Numbered from the stretch's first letter, positions 6,792 through 15,284 are shown. The stretch is 19,223 nucleotides of DNA from Eubacterium sp. CAG:252 (GCA_000436535.1 FR886341.1:32042-51264); one strand, 5' to 3'. Program-made: numbers and translations. The notes: generated by a model not told the origin, from the sequence alone.

Positions 6792-7199
6792 ATGGAAGTA
6801 TATGAGATGCCTATAACTTTTGAGGAATCAAGGAATTATCATAAGTTTATATATCAATTAAAAATGTTAAGCCTTGTTGAGTGGGTTAAGACATATATAT
6901 ACACTGTTATATTCAGTGTAATATTTACATTTATAATATTTACATTTTCTACGAACATTGCACTTGTACTGTGGGCTTCAACAGGAGTGTGGGGTAAGCT
7001 TATTATATTTGCGCTGGTATTTATACTTGTGGCTATGCAGAGGTCTAAGAATATGCAGCTTAAGGCTATGCTGCAGAAGTATTTTATTAACAATATCCCA
7101 CAGGAGTTCCTGATGGGGGGTATCCAGTTAAAGAAGATAAAGGTGTCAAAGGATTCATTAAAGGTATATTACAGAAAGTTCCAGACACGCGATTTATAA
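6792..7199 (+). CDS. small two-helix membrane protein of unknown function
   Basis: 135 residues; GGAGG at 6781-6785 lies six bases before the ATG. After a charged N-terminus, two hydrophobic segments at about residues 37-53 and 55-82 look like membrane helices. A basic, probably cytoplasmic C-terminal stretch follows (MQLKAMLQKYF, then IQLKKIKVSKDSLKVYYRK). The layout resembles small YcxB-like proteins, but no family motif is certain. It has its own near-consensus promoter and a strong terminator, so it is probably a single-gene unit expressed at a fair level. I do not recognise a function. Confidence 0.75.
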   Translation: MEVYEMPITFEESRNYHKFIYQLKMLSLVEWVKTYIYTVIFSVIFTFIIFTFSTNIALVLWASTGVWGKLIIFALVFILVAMQRSKNMQLKAMLQKYFINNIPQEFLMGGIQLKKIKVSKDSLKVYYRKFQTRDL

Positions 7200-7217
7200 G
7201 ATTATAATTAAGAACAG

Positions 7218-7258
7218 AAGCTCCTTTTTCATCTGTATATGCAGAAAAGGAGCTTTTT
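7218..7258 (+). terminator. intrinsic terminator after the membrane protein gene
   Basis: AAGCTCCTTTT (7218-7228) pairs perfectly with AAAAGGAGCTT (7245-7255) over 11 bp, closing a 16-base loop with a further CTG/CAG pairing, followed by TTT. It separates the membrane protein from the ABC-F operon. No good promoter was seen in the short gap to 7307. Confidence 0.85.
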
Positions 7259-7306
7259 GAAGTCTTAGGCAGGATAAGAATAACATAAAAAGAATGGAGA
7301 TTATAT

Positions 7307-8860
7307 ATGAGTTTATTAAATGTAGAACATCTTACACATGGCTTTGGTGACAGGGCGATATTTGATGATGTGTCGTTCAGATTATTAAAGGGCGAGCATA
7401 TAGGGCTTGTTGGAGCCAATGGTGAGGGAAAGTCCACATTTATGAATATAATAACAGGAAAGCTTATGCCCGATGAAGGTAAGATAGAGTGGGCAAAGAA
7501 CATAAAGATAGGTTATCTTGACCAGCACTCGGTGCTTGAAAAGGGAATGACCATAGGCTCTGTTATGAGACAGGCGTTCGATGACCTTTTTGTTATGGAA
7601 GAGCGTATGAATGAGATATGCGATAAGATGGTGGATGCCGATGATGCACAGATGGAAGCGTATATGGAGGAGCTTGGTACTATACAGGATCTTCTGACTA
7701 ACCACGACTTCTATATGATAGATGCAAAGGTTGAGGAGGTTGCGAGAGCCTTAGGACTGCTTGACTTAGGACTTGATAAAGACGTTACAGACCTCAGTGG
7801 CGGACAGAGAACAAAGGTACTTTTAGGCAAGCTTTTATTAGAAAAGCCGGATATTCTGCTTCTTGATGAGCCTACTAATTATCTTGACAAAGAGCATATC
7901 GACTGGCTGAAAAGATATCTTCTGGATTATGAGAATGCATTTATACTTATATCCCACGATATTCCTTTTCTTAACTGTGTTATCAACATTATATATCATA
8001 TGGATAATCATGAACTTAACCGCTATGTCGGCGACTATTATAAGTTTATGGAAGTATATGAGATGAAGCAGGCACAGCAGAAGGCTGCATATGATAAGCA
8101 GCAGAAGGAAATAGCTGACCTTAAGGATTTCGTTGCAAGAAATAAGGCAAGAGTTGCTACAAGAAATATGGCTATGTCAAGACAGAAAAGACTTGATAAT
8201 ATGGACATGATAGAGCTTGCTGAAAAGAAGCCAAAGCCTGAGTTTAACTTCAAGGTTGCAAGAACACCGGGAAAGTATATATTTACAACTAAGGACCTTG
8301 TAATAGGTTATGACGAACCGCTCTCAAAGCCGCTCAATTTCGAGATGGAGAGAGGAAAGAAGATTGTACTTACAGGTGCTAATGGTATAGGAAAGTCTAC
8401 TCTTTTAAAGAGTCTGCTTGGTATTATCAAGCCTATATCTGGAGAAGCTGTAAGAGGCGATTATCTTGAGATAGGTTACTTTGAGCAGGAGATGGCACCA
8501 GATATAGATACTACATGCTTAGAGGAAATATGGCAGGAGTTTCCTGGCTTTACACAGTATGAAGTAAGGTCAGCACTTGCCAAATGTGGTCTTACAACTA
8601 AGCACATCGAAAGCAAGGTAAGAGTATTAAGCGGTGGTGAACAGGCTAAGGTAAGACTTTGTAAGCTTATAAACAGGGAGTCTAACATACTTGTACTTGA
8701 TGAGCCTACTAACCATCTTGATGTAGATGCAAAGGATGAGCTTAAGAGAGCACTTCTTGAGTACAAGGGAAGTATTCTTATGGTATGCCATGAACCTGAG
8801 TTCTATGATGGTCTGGCAACAGACGTATGGGATTGCAGTGAGTGGACAACCAGATTATAA
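7307..8860 (+). CDS. ABC-F family ATPase (YkpA/YbiT-like)
   Basis: 517-residue cytoplasmic protein with two ABC nucleotide-binding domains and no membrane segment, the mark of ABC-F factors that act on the ribosome. Domain 1 has Walker A GANGEGKST (36-44), signature LSGGQ (163-167), Walker B ILLLDEPTN (183-191) and H217. A charged linker, about 245-315, separates the domains. Domain 2 has Walker A GANGIGKST (357-365), signature LSGGE (441-445), Walker B ILVLDEPTN (461-469) and H495. The length and a plain C-terminus suit the YkpA/YbiT branch (about 530-540 residues) better than the antibiotic-resistance branches, but subfamily is a judgement. GGAGA at 7296-7300 supports the start. First gene of a likely five-gene operon reaching 12967. 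Confidence 0.92.
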   Translation: MSLLNVEHLTHGFGDRAIFDDVSFRLLKGEHIGLVGANGEGKSTFMNIITGKLMPDEGKIEWAKNIKIGYLDQHSVLEKGMTIGSVMRQAFDDLFVMEERMNEICDKMVDADDAQMEAYMEELGTIQDLLTNHDFYMIDAKVEEVARALGLLDLGLDKDVTDLSGGQRTKVLLGKLLLEKPDILLLDEPTNYLDKEHIDWLKRYLLDYENAFILISHDIPFLNCVINIIYHMDNHELNRYVGDYYKFMEVYEMKQAQQKAAYDKQQKEIADLKDFVARNKARVATRNMAMSRQKRLDNMDMIELAEKKPKPEFNFKVARTPGKYIFTTKDLVIGYDEPLSKPLNFEMERGKKIVLTGANGIGKSTLLKSLLGIIKPISGEAVRGDYLEIGYFEQEMAPDIDTTCLEEIWQEFPGFTQYEVRSALAKCGLTTKHIESKVRVLSGGEQAKVRLCKLINRESNILVLDEPTNHLDVDAKDELKRALLEYKGSILMVCHEPEFYDGLATDVWDCSEWTTRL

Positions 8861-8927
8861 TAGGCACCAGAGAGTAATTATGTAATAAATGCAAAAGAAC
8901 AATGACGGATATCAGGAGGCGGTAATC

Positions 8928-9719
8928 GTGAAGATAGGTATATTTGATTCAGGTATAGGAGGCTTATCATTACTTCATCAGGCTATGATAACTCTGCCTG
9001 AGGTTGATTATGTATTTTATGCGGATGTAGATAATGTTCCATATGGTGAGAAGACTAATGAACAGATACGCGAATATGTTGATAAGGCGGTCGGATTTCT
9101 TGTAGAAAAAGGCTGCAAGGCAGTTGTGCTTGCCTGCAATACTGCTACAAGTGCGGCGATTACATATCTGCGTAACAAGTACCAGTTACCTATCATAGGC
9201 ATAGAACCAGCCGTAAAGCCCGCTTGTCAGCATAACAGGAATAAGAGGATTATGGTTGTTGCGACACCTGTGACATCAAAGGGGGTAAAGCTTAAAAATC
9301 TTATAATGAAGTATGACATTAACCATAAAGTAGATGTAGTTGCACTTCCTATGCTTGTAAGATTTGCACAGAAGGATGAGTTTAATTCGTCAAATGTTAT
9401 GAATTATCTTAATAATGAATTTGCCGGATATAATTTCAGTGATTATTCAGAACTTGTATTAGGCTGTACACATTTTAACTACTTTAAGGATTCATTCGCA
9501 AAGCTGTTTCCGTCAGATATAGAAATTATTGATGGCAATATAGGTGTATCTAATAATCTTAAGAATACACTTATTAAGAATGGAATTATTGATGGTGAAC
9601 ATAATAGTAATGAGAGAGGCAGAGTTGAATATTATTATTCAGGACGTGCCGTTGATGATGCAGAGCTTTCCCATATAAAAGAGCTTCATAAAAGACTTGA
9701 GGTTATGAGAAAGATATAA
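8928..9719 (+). CDS. murI: glutamate racemase
   Basis: 263 residues; converts L-glutamate to D-glutamate for peptidoglycan in the cytoplasm. The GTG at 8928 is chosen because AGGAGG at 8914-8919 lies eight bases upstream and the protein then begins MKIGIFDSGIGG, the family's usual N-terminus; an ATG at 8889 would add 13 unlikely residues. The catalytic pair C70 (LACNTATSA) and C180 (LGCTHF) and the acidic D7 are present. Length is normal. It follows the ABC-F gene by 67 bases and precedes the polymerase gene by 34, in line with one transcript. Confidence 0.95.
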   Translation: MKIGIFDSGIGGLSLLHQAMITLPEVDYVFYADVDNVPYGEKTNEQIREYVDKAVGFLVEKGCKAVVLACNTATSAAITYLRNKYQLPIIGIEPAVKPACQHNRNKRIMVVATPVTSKGVKLKNLIMKYDINHKVDVVALPMLVRFAQKDEFNSSNVMNYLNNEFAGYNFSDYSELVLGCTHFNYFKDSFAKLFPSDIEIIDGNIGVSNNLKNTLIKNGIIDGEHNSNERGRVEYYYSGRAVDDAELSHIKELHKRLEVMRKI

Positions 9720-9753
9720 TATTATGTGAAAATGTGTGGAAATGGAGATAAGT

Positions 9754-11283
9754 ATGTCAGTTAAGCATATGTATATAGCCATTGATTTAAAAACATTTTA
9801 TGCTTCTGTTGAGTGTGTGACAAGAGGGTTAGACCCGCTTGATACCAATCTTGTTGTTGCGGATGCATCAAGGACTGAAAAGACGATATGCCTTGCGGTG
9901 TCACCATCACTTAAGTCATACGGGATATCAGGAAGGGCAAGACTTTTTGAGGTTGTTTCAAAGGTAAATGAGATTAATGCAATGAGGCGTAATGAAGCCT
10001 ACGGGCATAAGTTAAGTGGAAGTTCATATAGTGCCACAGAGCTTGAACATAATAAAAATCTTGAACTGTCATATATCGTTGCGACACCACAGATGTCTTT
10101 ATACATGAAATATTCAACAATGATATACAACATATATCTTAAGTATGTTGCACCGGAGGATATACATGTATATTCTGTTGATGAGGTGTTTATAGATGTG
10201 GGGGCATATCTTAACACATATAATCTGACTACGCATGAGCTTGCAAGAAAGATGATAAAGGATGTCCTGGTAACTACCGGCATAACTGCTACAGCAGGTA
10301 TCGGAACCAATCTTTATCTGTGTAAGATAGCTATGGATATAGTTGCGAAGCATATCAAAGCTGATGAGGACGGCGTAAGAATAGCAGAGCTTGATGAGCA
10401 CAGTTACCGTGAAAAGCTGTGGGGACATAAGCCTATAACTGACTTCTGGCGAGTTGGTCCAGGCTATGCAAAGAAGCTGTCTGAATATGGCATGTATACA
10501 ATGGGGGATATCGCAAGATGTTCCCTTGGCAGTGACAGTGATTTCTATAATGAAGAACTGTTATATAAGCTGTTTGGCATAAATGCAGAGCTTCTTATCG
10601 ACCATGCGTGGGGATATGAGCCATGTACTATAGCTGACATAAAAAGCTATAAGCCAGAGTCTAACAGTATCGGTTCAGGACAGGTTCTTCACTGCGCGTA
10701 TGACTTTGAAAAAACAAGGCTTGTCGTGAGTGAGATGGTCGACCTTCTTATGCTTGAGCTTATAGATAAAGGACTTGTGACAGACCAGCTCGTACTTACA
10801 GTAGGTTATGATATTGATAATATAAGCAGTGAGTCACATATGTCTGAGGGTACTTATAAGGGAGAAGTTGTGCGTGACCGGTATGGAAGACGGATACCTA
10901 AGCATGCACACGGAACAGCTAATCTTGGCAGGTTCTCATCATCTGTTAAGCTGTCAACGACAAAGGTTTTAGAGCTTTTTGATAATATAGTAGACAAAAG
11001 GCTTATGGTAAGGCGGCTTAATGTGACAGCCAATCACGTTATCCGTGAGGAGGAAGCTGATAAAAAAGGTGATTTCAGACAGCTTGACCTGTTTTCAGAT
11101 TTTCTGGAAACTGATAATAATAAGGAAGAAGATATACAGTTAGATAAAGAGAAAAAGGTTCTAAAGACAGTGATAGATATAAAGAAAAAGTATGGTAAAA
11201 ATGCTATTGTCAGAGGAATGAATCTTAAAGAAGGGGCAACTGCGATGGACAGAAACCGTCAGATAGGCGGGCATAAGGCATAA
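9754..11283 (+). CDS. Y-family DNA polymerase, UvrX/UmuC-like
   Basis: 509 residues, a low-fidelity translesion polymerase. The ATG at 9754 follows GGAG (9744-9747); earlier in-frame starts overlap that site. The palm metal ligands are visible: D11 in YIAIDLKTFYASVE and D143/E144 in YSVDEVFIDV. A sliding-clamp binding motif QLDLF lies at 443-447, so it should work at the replication fork. The protein is longer than DinB (about 350-410) because of a C-terminal extension ending in an IGGHKA motif. This form, with a YolD-like gene next to it, is the UvrX/YqjW arrangement of Firmicutes. I saw no GAAC-N4-GTTC LexA-type box in the bases just upstream; as an internal operon gene it may lack direct SOS control. 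Confidence 0.92.
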   Translation: MSVKHMYIAIDLKTFYASVECVTRGLDPLDTNLVVADASRTEKTICLAVSPSLKSYGISGRARLFEVVSKVNEINAMRRNEAYGHKLSGSSYSATELEHNKNLELSYIVATPQMSLYMKYSTMIYNIYLKYVAPEDIHVYSVDEVFIDVGAYLNTYNLTTHELARKMIKDVLVTTGITATAGIGTNLYLCKIAMDIVAKHIKADEDGVRIAELDEHSYREKLWGHKPITDFWRVGPGYAKKLSEYGMYTMGDIARCSLGSDSDFYNEELLYKLFGINAELLIDHAWGYEPCTIADIKSYKPESNSIGSGQVLHCAYDFEKTRLVVSEMVDLLMLELIDKGLVTDQLVLTVGYDIDNISSESHMSEGTYKGEVVRDRYGRRIPKHAHGTANLGRFSSSVKLSTTKVLELFDNIVDKRLMVRRLNVTANHVIREEEADKKGDFRQLDLFSDFLETDNNKEEDIQLDKEKKVLKTVIDIKKKYGKNAIVRGMNLKEGATAMDRNRQIGGHKA

Positions 11284-11331
11284 ATACTATATTTGAATGA
11301 ATACAACTTTTTTATCAGGAAAGCAGGAGTT

Positions 11332-11763
11332 ATGGTCAATTCAGATTATAGTGATATTATTAATAAAAGCCGTCCGGACTCATTAAGACACAGAAAGATG
11401 TCTAACTATGAGCGGGCGGCTCAGTTTTCACCTTTTGCAGCACTTACAGGCTATGAGGATGCTGTTTCAGAGGTGGCAAGGCTTACAGACAGTAAGATAG
11501 AGCTTGAGGAGGATGATATCAACAGGCTCAATGAACAGTTTATTTTGATGAGAACGGCACTTGATAAAAGGACGAAAGGTTTGTCGGATGAGGATTGTAG
11601 TGTTACAGTAAAATATTTCGTGAAGGACGAATTAAAAGAAGGCGGACATTATGAAGAGTATTCCGGCATAGTGCGGACTATTGACGACTATGATAGAATA
11701 TTAATAATGCAGGATGGAAAAACAATACGTGTTGAAGATATACTAAGCGTAAAAATAATATGA
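11332..11763 (+). CDS. YolD-like protein, partner of the Y-family polymerase
   Basis: 143 residues from the ATG at 11332, chosen because YolD-like proteins of this group typically begin with an S-D-Y-x-D-I-I stretch, seen here as SDYSDIIN right after the start, and because purine-rich AGGA and AGGAG lie just upstream. An ATG at 11293 would add 13 residues with no ribosome binding site. The family core is clear: ERAAQFSPFAALTGYEDAV at about 27-45, followed by a long helix (ELEEDDINRLNEQF) and a beta-rich C-terminal part ending in a short sheet (IVRTIDDYDRIL... TIRVEDILSV). YolD-like proteins are encoded with UvrX-type polymerases and are thought to assist or regulate them. Translationally close to both neighbours. 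Confidence 0.88.
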   Translation: MVNSDYSDIINKSRPDSLRHRKMSNYERAAQFSPFAALTGYEDAVSEVARLTDSKIELEEDDINRLNEQFILMRTALDKRTKGLSDEDCSVTVKYFVKDELKEGGHYEEYSGIVRTIDDYDRILIMQDGKTIRVEDILSVKII

Positions 11764-11779
11764 TAAGGCGGGCATAAAG

Positions 11780-12967
11780 ATGAAGTTAAGAGTTCCATAT
11801 TATTATGATGAATTTCGATGTATAGCTGGAGAATGTAAGGATAATTGCTGTGTAGGAGGCTGGGAGATAGATATTGATGAGGAAACTTATGAATATTACC
11901 AGCAGATGACAGGTAAGATAGGAGAAAAGTTAAGAAGCAGTATAGTAGAAAGTGAAGACGGTGAGCACTGCTTTAAGCTGGTTGATAACAGGTGTCCTAT
12001 GCTTACAGAGGAAGGATTGTGTGTAGTTCATAAGGAACTTGGTGAAAAGTATCTTGGTGTTGTGTGCAGCCAGTTTCCAAGATATTCAGAATATTATGGT
12101 ACGATTAAGGAGTCGGGCATAGGTATGGCTTGCGAAGAGGCAGCAAGACTTATGTTATCTAAGAATGAAACATTTACAATGAAAGAACAGCCATTAGATG
12201 AGGAATATGATACTGACTCAGAATACGACAGTGAATATGCATCAAAGATATTTGCAGCGCGCGAGGCAGTCTTTGGAATTCTTGAAAGAGAAGGTCTTTC
12301 AATCCACGAAAAGCTTATCGTTATATTATCACTTGGAAGTGAAATACAGGAATGTGTCAATGATGGAGAGTATGACAGAATAAAAGAAATAGCCGCTTCC
12401 TATATGAAGGAATATGGCGCTGGACTTTTGGAAGATACAAGAGAAATGTACGATAACGGTGAGTTTAGTGATATATCACTTCAGGAGAGTATAAGAGAAA
12501 TATTAGTTCCATACGAGGAGATGGAGGTGCTTAATGAGTCGTGGGAGATTATGCTTAAGGATGTTATAAGCAGTCTGCATGAACAGATGAGCAGGGAAGA
12601 ATATGGCATTTTAAGCGAGGAGTTCGGAACATATATAGCTGACAGGGAGTATGAGTACAGACAGCTTTTAGAGTATTTTGTATACAGATATTTTGCAAAG
12701 GCTGTTTATGATTATGATGTTCTTGGAAAGTGCCAGATGCTTGTAACGAATTTCTTTGTTATAAGGCAGATGGATATGCTAAGATGGATGGATAATCACA
12801 GAAGTTATACATTTGCAGACAGAATGGACATAGTCCATATATTCTCAAGACAGGTTGAATATTCAGAAGAAAATATAGAAAATCTATACGAGGATTACAT
12901 ATTTGATGATGTATTTAAACCTGATATATTGAAAGCTGTACTTTGGCTTGATAGTGAGAATATATAA
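11780..12967 (+). CDS. FliB-like flagellin lysine-N-methylase
   Basis: 395 residues; the family (FliB) methylates lysines on flagellin. The N-terminal cysteine cluster is typical: C14, C19, C23 and C24 in FRCIAGECKDNCCVGGW, then C64, C72 (RCPML), C81 (GLCVVHKELG) and C96 (VVCSQFPR). These could hold a metal or iron-sulfur centre. The rest is a helical C-terminal region of lower conservation. AAGGCGGG lies eight bases before the ATG. The gene starts 16 bases after the YolD-like gene, so it belongs to the same transcript as the polymerase, an unexpected place for a flagellin modifier. No flagellin gene is in the window, and another substrate is possible. Confidence 0.82.
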   Translation: MKLRVPYYYDEFRCIAGECKDNCCVGGWEIDIDEETYEYYQQMTGKIGEKLRSSIVESEDGEHCFKLVDNRCPMLTEEGLCVVHKELGEKYLGVVCSQFPRYSEYYGTIKESGIGMACEEAARLMLSKNETFTMKEQPLDEEYDTDSEYDSEYASKIFAAREAVFGILEREGLSIHEKLIVILSLGSEIQECVNDGEYDRIKEIAASYMKEYGAGLLEDTREMYDNGEFSDISLQESIREILVPYEEMEVLNESWEIMLKDVISSLHEQMSREEYGILSEEFGTYIADREYEYRQLLEYFVYRYFAKAVYDYDVLGKCQMLVTNFFVIRQMDMLRWMDNHRSYTFADRMDIVHIFSRQVEYSEENIENLYEDYIFDDVFKPDILKAVLWLDSENI

Positions 12968-13114
12968 TCATATGGATAGAAATATTACATTCAATAATAA
13001 TCATTTTAAATAATTCAGATATTTATGCTGGTACTTGTTTTATTTTCTATAGAGTGATAAGATGATTAGTAAGAATGTTATATTCGTATGTTTGTGTGAA
13101 AGGTAATTGTTTAT
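12968..13114. other. A+T-rich gap after the FliB-like gene
   Basis: No gene, terminator with a T-run, or convincing promoter was seen here. The bases are strongly A+T-rich and the segment leads into a broken gene. Confidence 0.3.
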
Positions 13115-13572
13115 ATGAATGAAAGCAGGCAGGAAAGTCATGTTATCACGAATATGGCATAGTTAAGAGCGAAAAAGTTATATCTAAAGTCATACCTGTT
13201 GTAACAAAGTCCAGAAATATAGTAAGTACGATAGAATTCGTACATGATGCTAAGATTAAGATATGTCACGCAGAAAATATGAATGACCTGTTAAAGATTA
13301 TTAATAAGTATACAGAAGATATTCCATTCATATATGTTGACATATCAGAAAGTGCTGATAATGGAAAGGAACTTATTGACAGTATAGCTAAGGAGAATAT
13401 AGGAAATATTCCTATTATTGTCATATGTAAAGAAGGAAGTATGGCGGAGCTGAGGATGGCGGTTTCGTATCCTTATGTTGAAGATGTAATCTATGCGCCG
13501 ATAGACCCACAGTTATTAAAGAGAAGAATAAATGCTTATATGAAAAAGGATAAGGATTGTGTAATATTTTAA
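13115..13572 (+). pseudogene. degenerate, frame-broken response-regulator receiver domain
   Basis: An ATG at 13115 opens a 15-codon frame that ends in TAG at 13160-13162. A different frame, open from 13123 to 13572, encodes a full receiver-like alpha/beta domain but has no ATG until 13279, which lacks a ribosome binding site and would cut off the first strands. A single frameshift near 13123-13160 would join the two. The fold order is readable: IPFIYVDISES carries the probable phospho-acceptor Asp, IPIIVICKEG replaces the usual Thr by Cys, and VEDVIYAPIDPQLLKRRI replaces the usual Lys by Ala. The N-terminal acidic pair is absent. It is therefore a pseudo-receiver even if translated. It ends 33 bases before the recombinase gene. 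Confidence 0.6.
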
Positions 13573-13605
13573 AATTACTCATTTATAGTTATAAAGGATA
13601 TTTAT

Positions 13606-14691
13606 ATGGGAATTAATTCAGAATATTATAAAGAAAAGAACAAGAAAAGATTAACCAAGTTAAAAGAGATAGAAAAAGCTCTGCCTCCATATGTTGTGTC
13701 CTATCTTGATGATAAAGAGCTTTCATCACAGATTAATACGGTCATTGCATATGCATATGACATGCAGACATTTTTAAAGTTTTTGACTGAAAGAAATACA
13801 CTTCTTAAAAATACGGCGATTAAGGATATAAGTATAGATTTTCTTGAAAATCTGACTTTTGAAGATATTAATGAGTATCAGAGATATCTTAGATTTAATA
13901 ATCCGTCAGATGGGAGCGAAAGCGAACACCAGAATCAGGATAAAGGAATAGCAAGACGTATGGCGGCACTCAGAGGCTTTTTTGAGTTTGCATGTCTTCA
14001 TCAGTATATGAAGAATAATCCGACAATCGGGGCAGCTAAGCGTGTGAAAATTCCACAGAAGGATATAATCCGCCTGAATGATGAGGAAGTCAATACATTT
14101 TTAGATGTTGTTTCAAATACTAATATTAAGGGAAATAAGCTTCAAATCCAGAAGTGTAAGAAGACACAGTTACGTGATACGGCACTTATAACATTGCTTC
14201 TTAATACTGGTATCCGTGTATCTGAGTGTGCAGGTCTTGATCTTGATGATGTAAATTTTAATTATAGAACTATTAGTATAGTGAGAAAAGGTGGTTCAGA
14301 TGCACATCTTTATTTTAATGAGACAACTGAAAATGCGCTGAAGGACTACATAGAAAATGAACGTCCATTGCTTCTTGGTAATCCAGATTCTGATGAACAG
14401 GCTGTATTTATATCAATGAAAAAAAGTCGCATGAGTGTAAGTGCAATCGAACGTATGGTTAAAAAGTATGCTAAAAATGCCACACCAGACAAGAAAATAT
14501 CACCACATAAAATGCGAAGTACATACGGTACGGCACTTTATAAAGATACCGGCGATATACGACTTGTAAGTGATGTTCTTGGACATAAGGATATTAATAC
14601 AACTGCAAAGCATTATGCAGCTATGGAGGAAGAACATCGTAAGATTGCAGCTAGAATTCCGCTTTATCATAGAAGGGATGAGGAGGAATAA
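13606..14691 (+). CDS. tyrosine recombinase / integrase (XerC/XerD-like)
   Basis: 361 residues; AAAGGA at 13594-13599 supports the ATG. Residues about 40-150 form the SAM-like core-binding domain and 175-350 the catalytic domain. All active-site residues are present: R204 (NTGIRVSEC), K228 (VRKGG), H301 and R304 (HKMRST), H327 (LGHKDI) and nucleophile Y337 (KHYAAM). It should cut and rejoin DNA through a 3'-phosphotyrosine link. It is longer than the housekeeping XerC/XerD (about 300) and has no phage genes around it, so it may be a lone recombinase of accessory DNA. A perfect inverted repeat sits 100 bases downstream. Confidence 0.92.
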   Translation: MGINSEYYKEKNKKRLTKLKEIEKALPPYVVSYLDDKELSSQINTVIAYAYDMQTFLKFLTERNTLLKNTAIKDISIDFLENLTFEDINEYQRYLRFNNPSDGSESEHQNQDKGIARRMAALRGFFEFACLHQYMKNNPTIGAAKRVKIPQKDIIRLNDEEVNTFLDVVSNTNIKGNKLQIQKCKKTQLRDTALITLLLNTGIRVSECAGLDLDDVNFNYRTISIVRKGGSDAHLYFNETTENALKDYIENERPLLLGNPDSDEQAVFISMKKSRMSVSAIERMVKKYAKNATPDKKISPHKMRSTYGTALYKDTGDIRLVSDVLGHKDINTTAKHYAAMEEEHRKIAARIPLYHRRDEEE

Positions 14692-14699
14692 TATATGTA

Positions 14700-14738
14700 T
14701 GTGGTTACGGGGGGAATTAACTTCGTAGCCATATTTTT
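14700..14738 (+). terminator. intrinsic terminator after the recombinase gene
   Basis: GGTTACG (14703-14709) pairs with CGTAGCC (14724-14730) with one G-T pair, plus weaker outer pairs, followed by ATATTTTT. It lies just past the stop at 14691. Confidence 0.65.
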
Positions 14739-14789
14739 AAATTGTTTTGTAGTTATATATAATAAAAGAAGAGTGATAAATATAACAAT

Positions 14790-14827
14790 ACATAACGCCG
14801 ATAAATCCTGCTTTATCGGCGTTATGT
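14790..14827. repeat. perfect 15-bp inverted repeat between recombinase and TetR genes
   Basis: CATAACGCCGATAAA (14791-14805) is exactly complementary to TTTATCGGCGTTATG (14812-14826) around a six-base loop TCCTGC, with one further outer A-T pair. It lies between genes that converge, so a bidirectional terminator is the plain reading, but no tight T-run follows on either strand. A recombination-site role for the neighbouring tyrosine recombinase is a less likely alternative. Confidence 0.65.
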
Positions 14828-14858
14828 GCGTTTTGACAGTTATTTTTATTCATTAATA

Positions 14859-15119
14859 TCAATGTCTAATACAGCTTTGTATAATAGCTGTATTAAGTCC
14901 GCTTATTCCCTGATTACAGGCATCGACATCTAACTTGTGGCAATACTCATAAACTTCTTTAAAAATTGTTTCCTTTGAGTCAAAGTAAAAATAAAGAGAC
15001 GACTTAGATATACCGGTTTCATCAGCTATATTCTGCATAGAAGCTGTGTCGAAGCCATTCTTGCATATCAGGCTTATGCAGCTCTCAATAATTTCCTGTT
15101 TTCTGTTATTATTCTTCAT
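14859..15119 (-). pseudogene. TetR-family regulator truncated to its DNA-binding domain
   Basis: 86 residues against the usual 180-210. The N-terminal TetR domain is intact: ASMQNIADETGISKSSLYFY with the following FDSKETIF (residues about 26-54). After about residue 62 the ligand-binding domain is missing and the frame ends at TGA (14859-14861). The end of the frame runs through a 9-bp perfect inverted repeat (14868-14876 / 14886-14894). GGTGAT lies five bases before the ATG on the minus strand. The promoter and a palindromic operator are still present upstream. It may be a dead gene, or a short DNA-binding protein without signal response; I lean to dead. Confidence 0.75.
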
Positions 15120-15133
15120 TACATCACCATTTC

Positions 15134-15149
15134 TCGACTAATCGGTCGA
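15134..15149. promoter_or_regulatory. palindromic operator, probable TetR auto-regulation site
   Basis: TCGAC-TAATCG-GTCGA, a palindrome with GAC/GTC half-sites typical of TetR-family operators, lies 15-30 bases upstream of the TetR start and downstream of its putative -10. This is the expected spot for self-repression. Confidence 0.6.
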
Positions 15150-15162
15150 ATTAATTGTTATT

Positions 15163-15191
15163 TTTTTAACATCAATATTATTGATAGTCAA
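15163..15191 (-). promoter_or_regulatory. promoter of the TetR gene (minus strand)
   Basis: Reading the minus strand, TTGACT (15191-15186) is followed after 17 bp by TAAAAA (15168-15163). The spacer contains a perfect 7-1-7 palindrome, ATCAATATTATTGAT (15171-15185 on the plus strand), which could be a second regulator site. Confidence 0.5.
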
Positions 15192-15248
15192 GTAATAATA
15201 GTCTGTGTTTTATATTTGCCTAATATATTGAAAAATATATCTGAGTCA

Positions 15249-15284
15249 TAAACAAAATGATTTATATTTGTGTACTTTTGTTTA
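15249..15284. repeat. 9-bp inverted repeat in the TetR/HTH intergenic region
   Basis: TAAACAAAA (15249-15257) is exactly complementary to TTTTGTTTA (15276-15284) with an 18-base loop. All arms are A+T, so chance is a fair explanation. The remaining intergenic DNA from 15192 to 15421 holds no gene. Confidence 0.35.

Noticed and set aside
8476..8766. Open frames on the minus strand inside the ABC-F, permease and other large genes
   Set aside because: They overlap well-supported genes, lack ribosome binding sites and have unnatural amino acid content.
13606..14691. Prophage or integrative element bounded by the recombinase
   Set aside because: No phage structural, replication or conjugation genes are in the window and no direct-repeat attachment sites were recognised.
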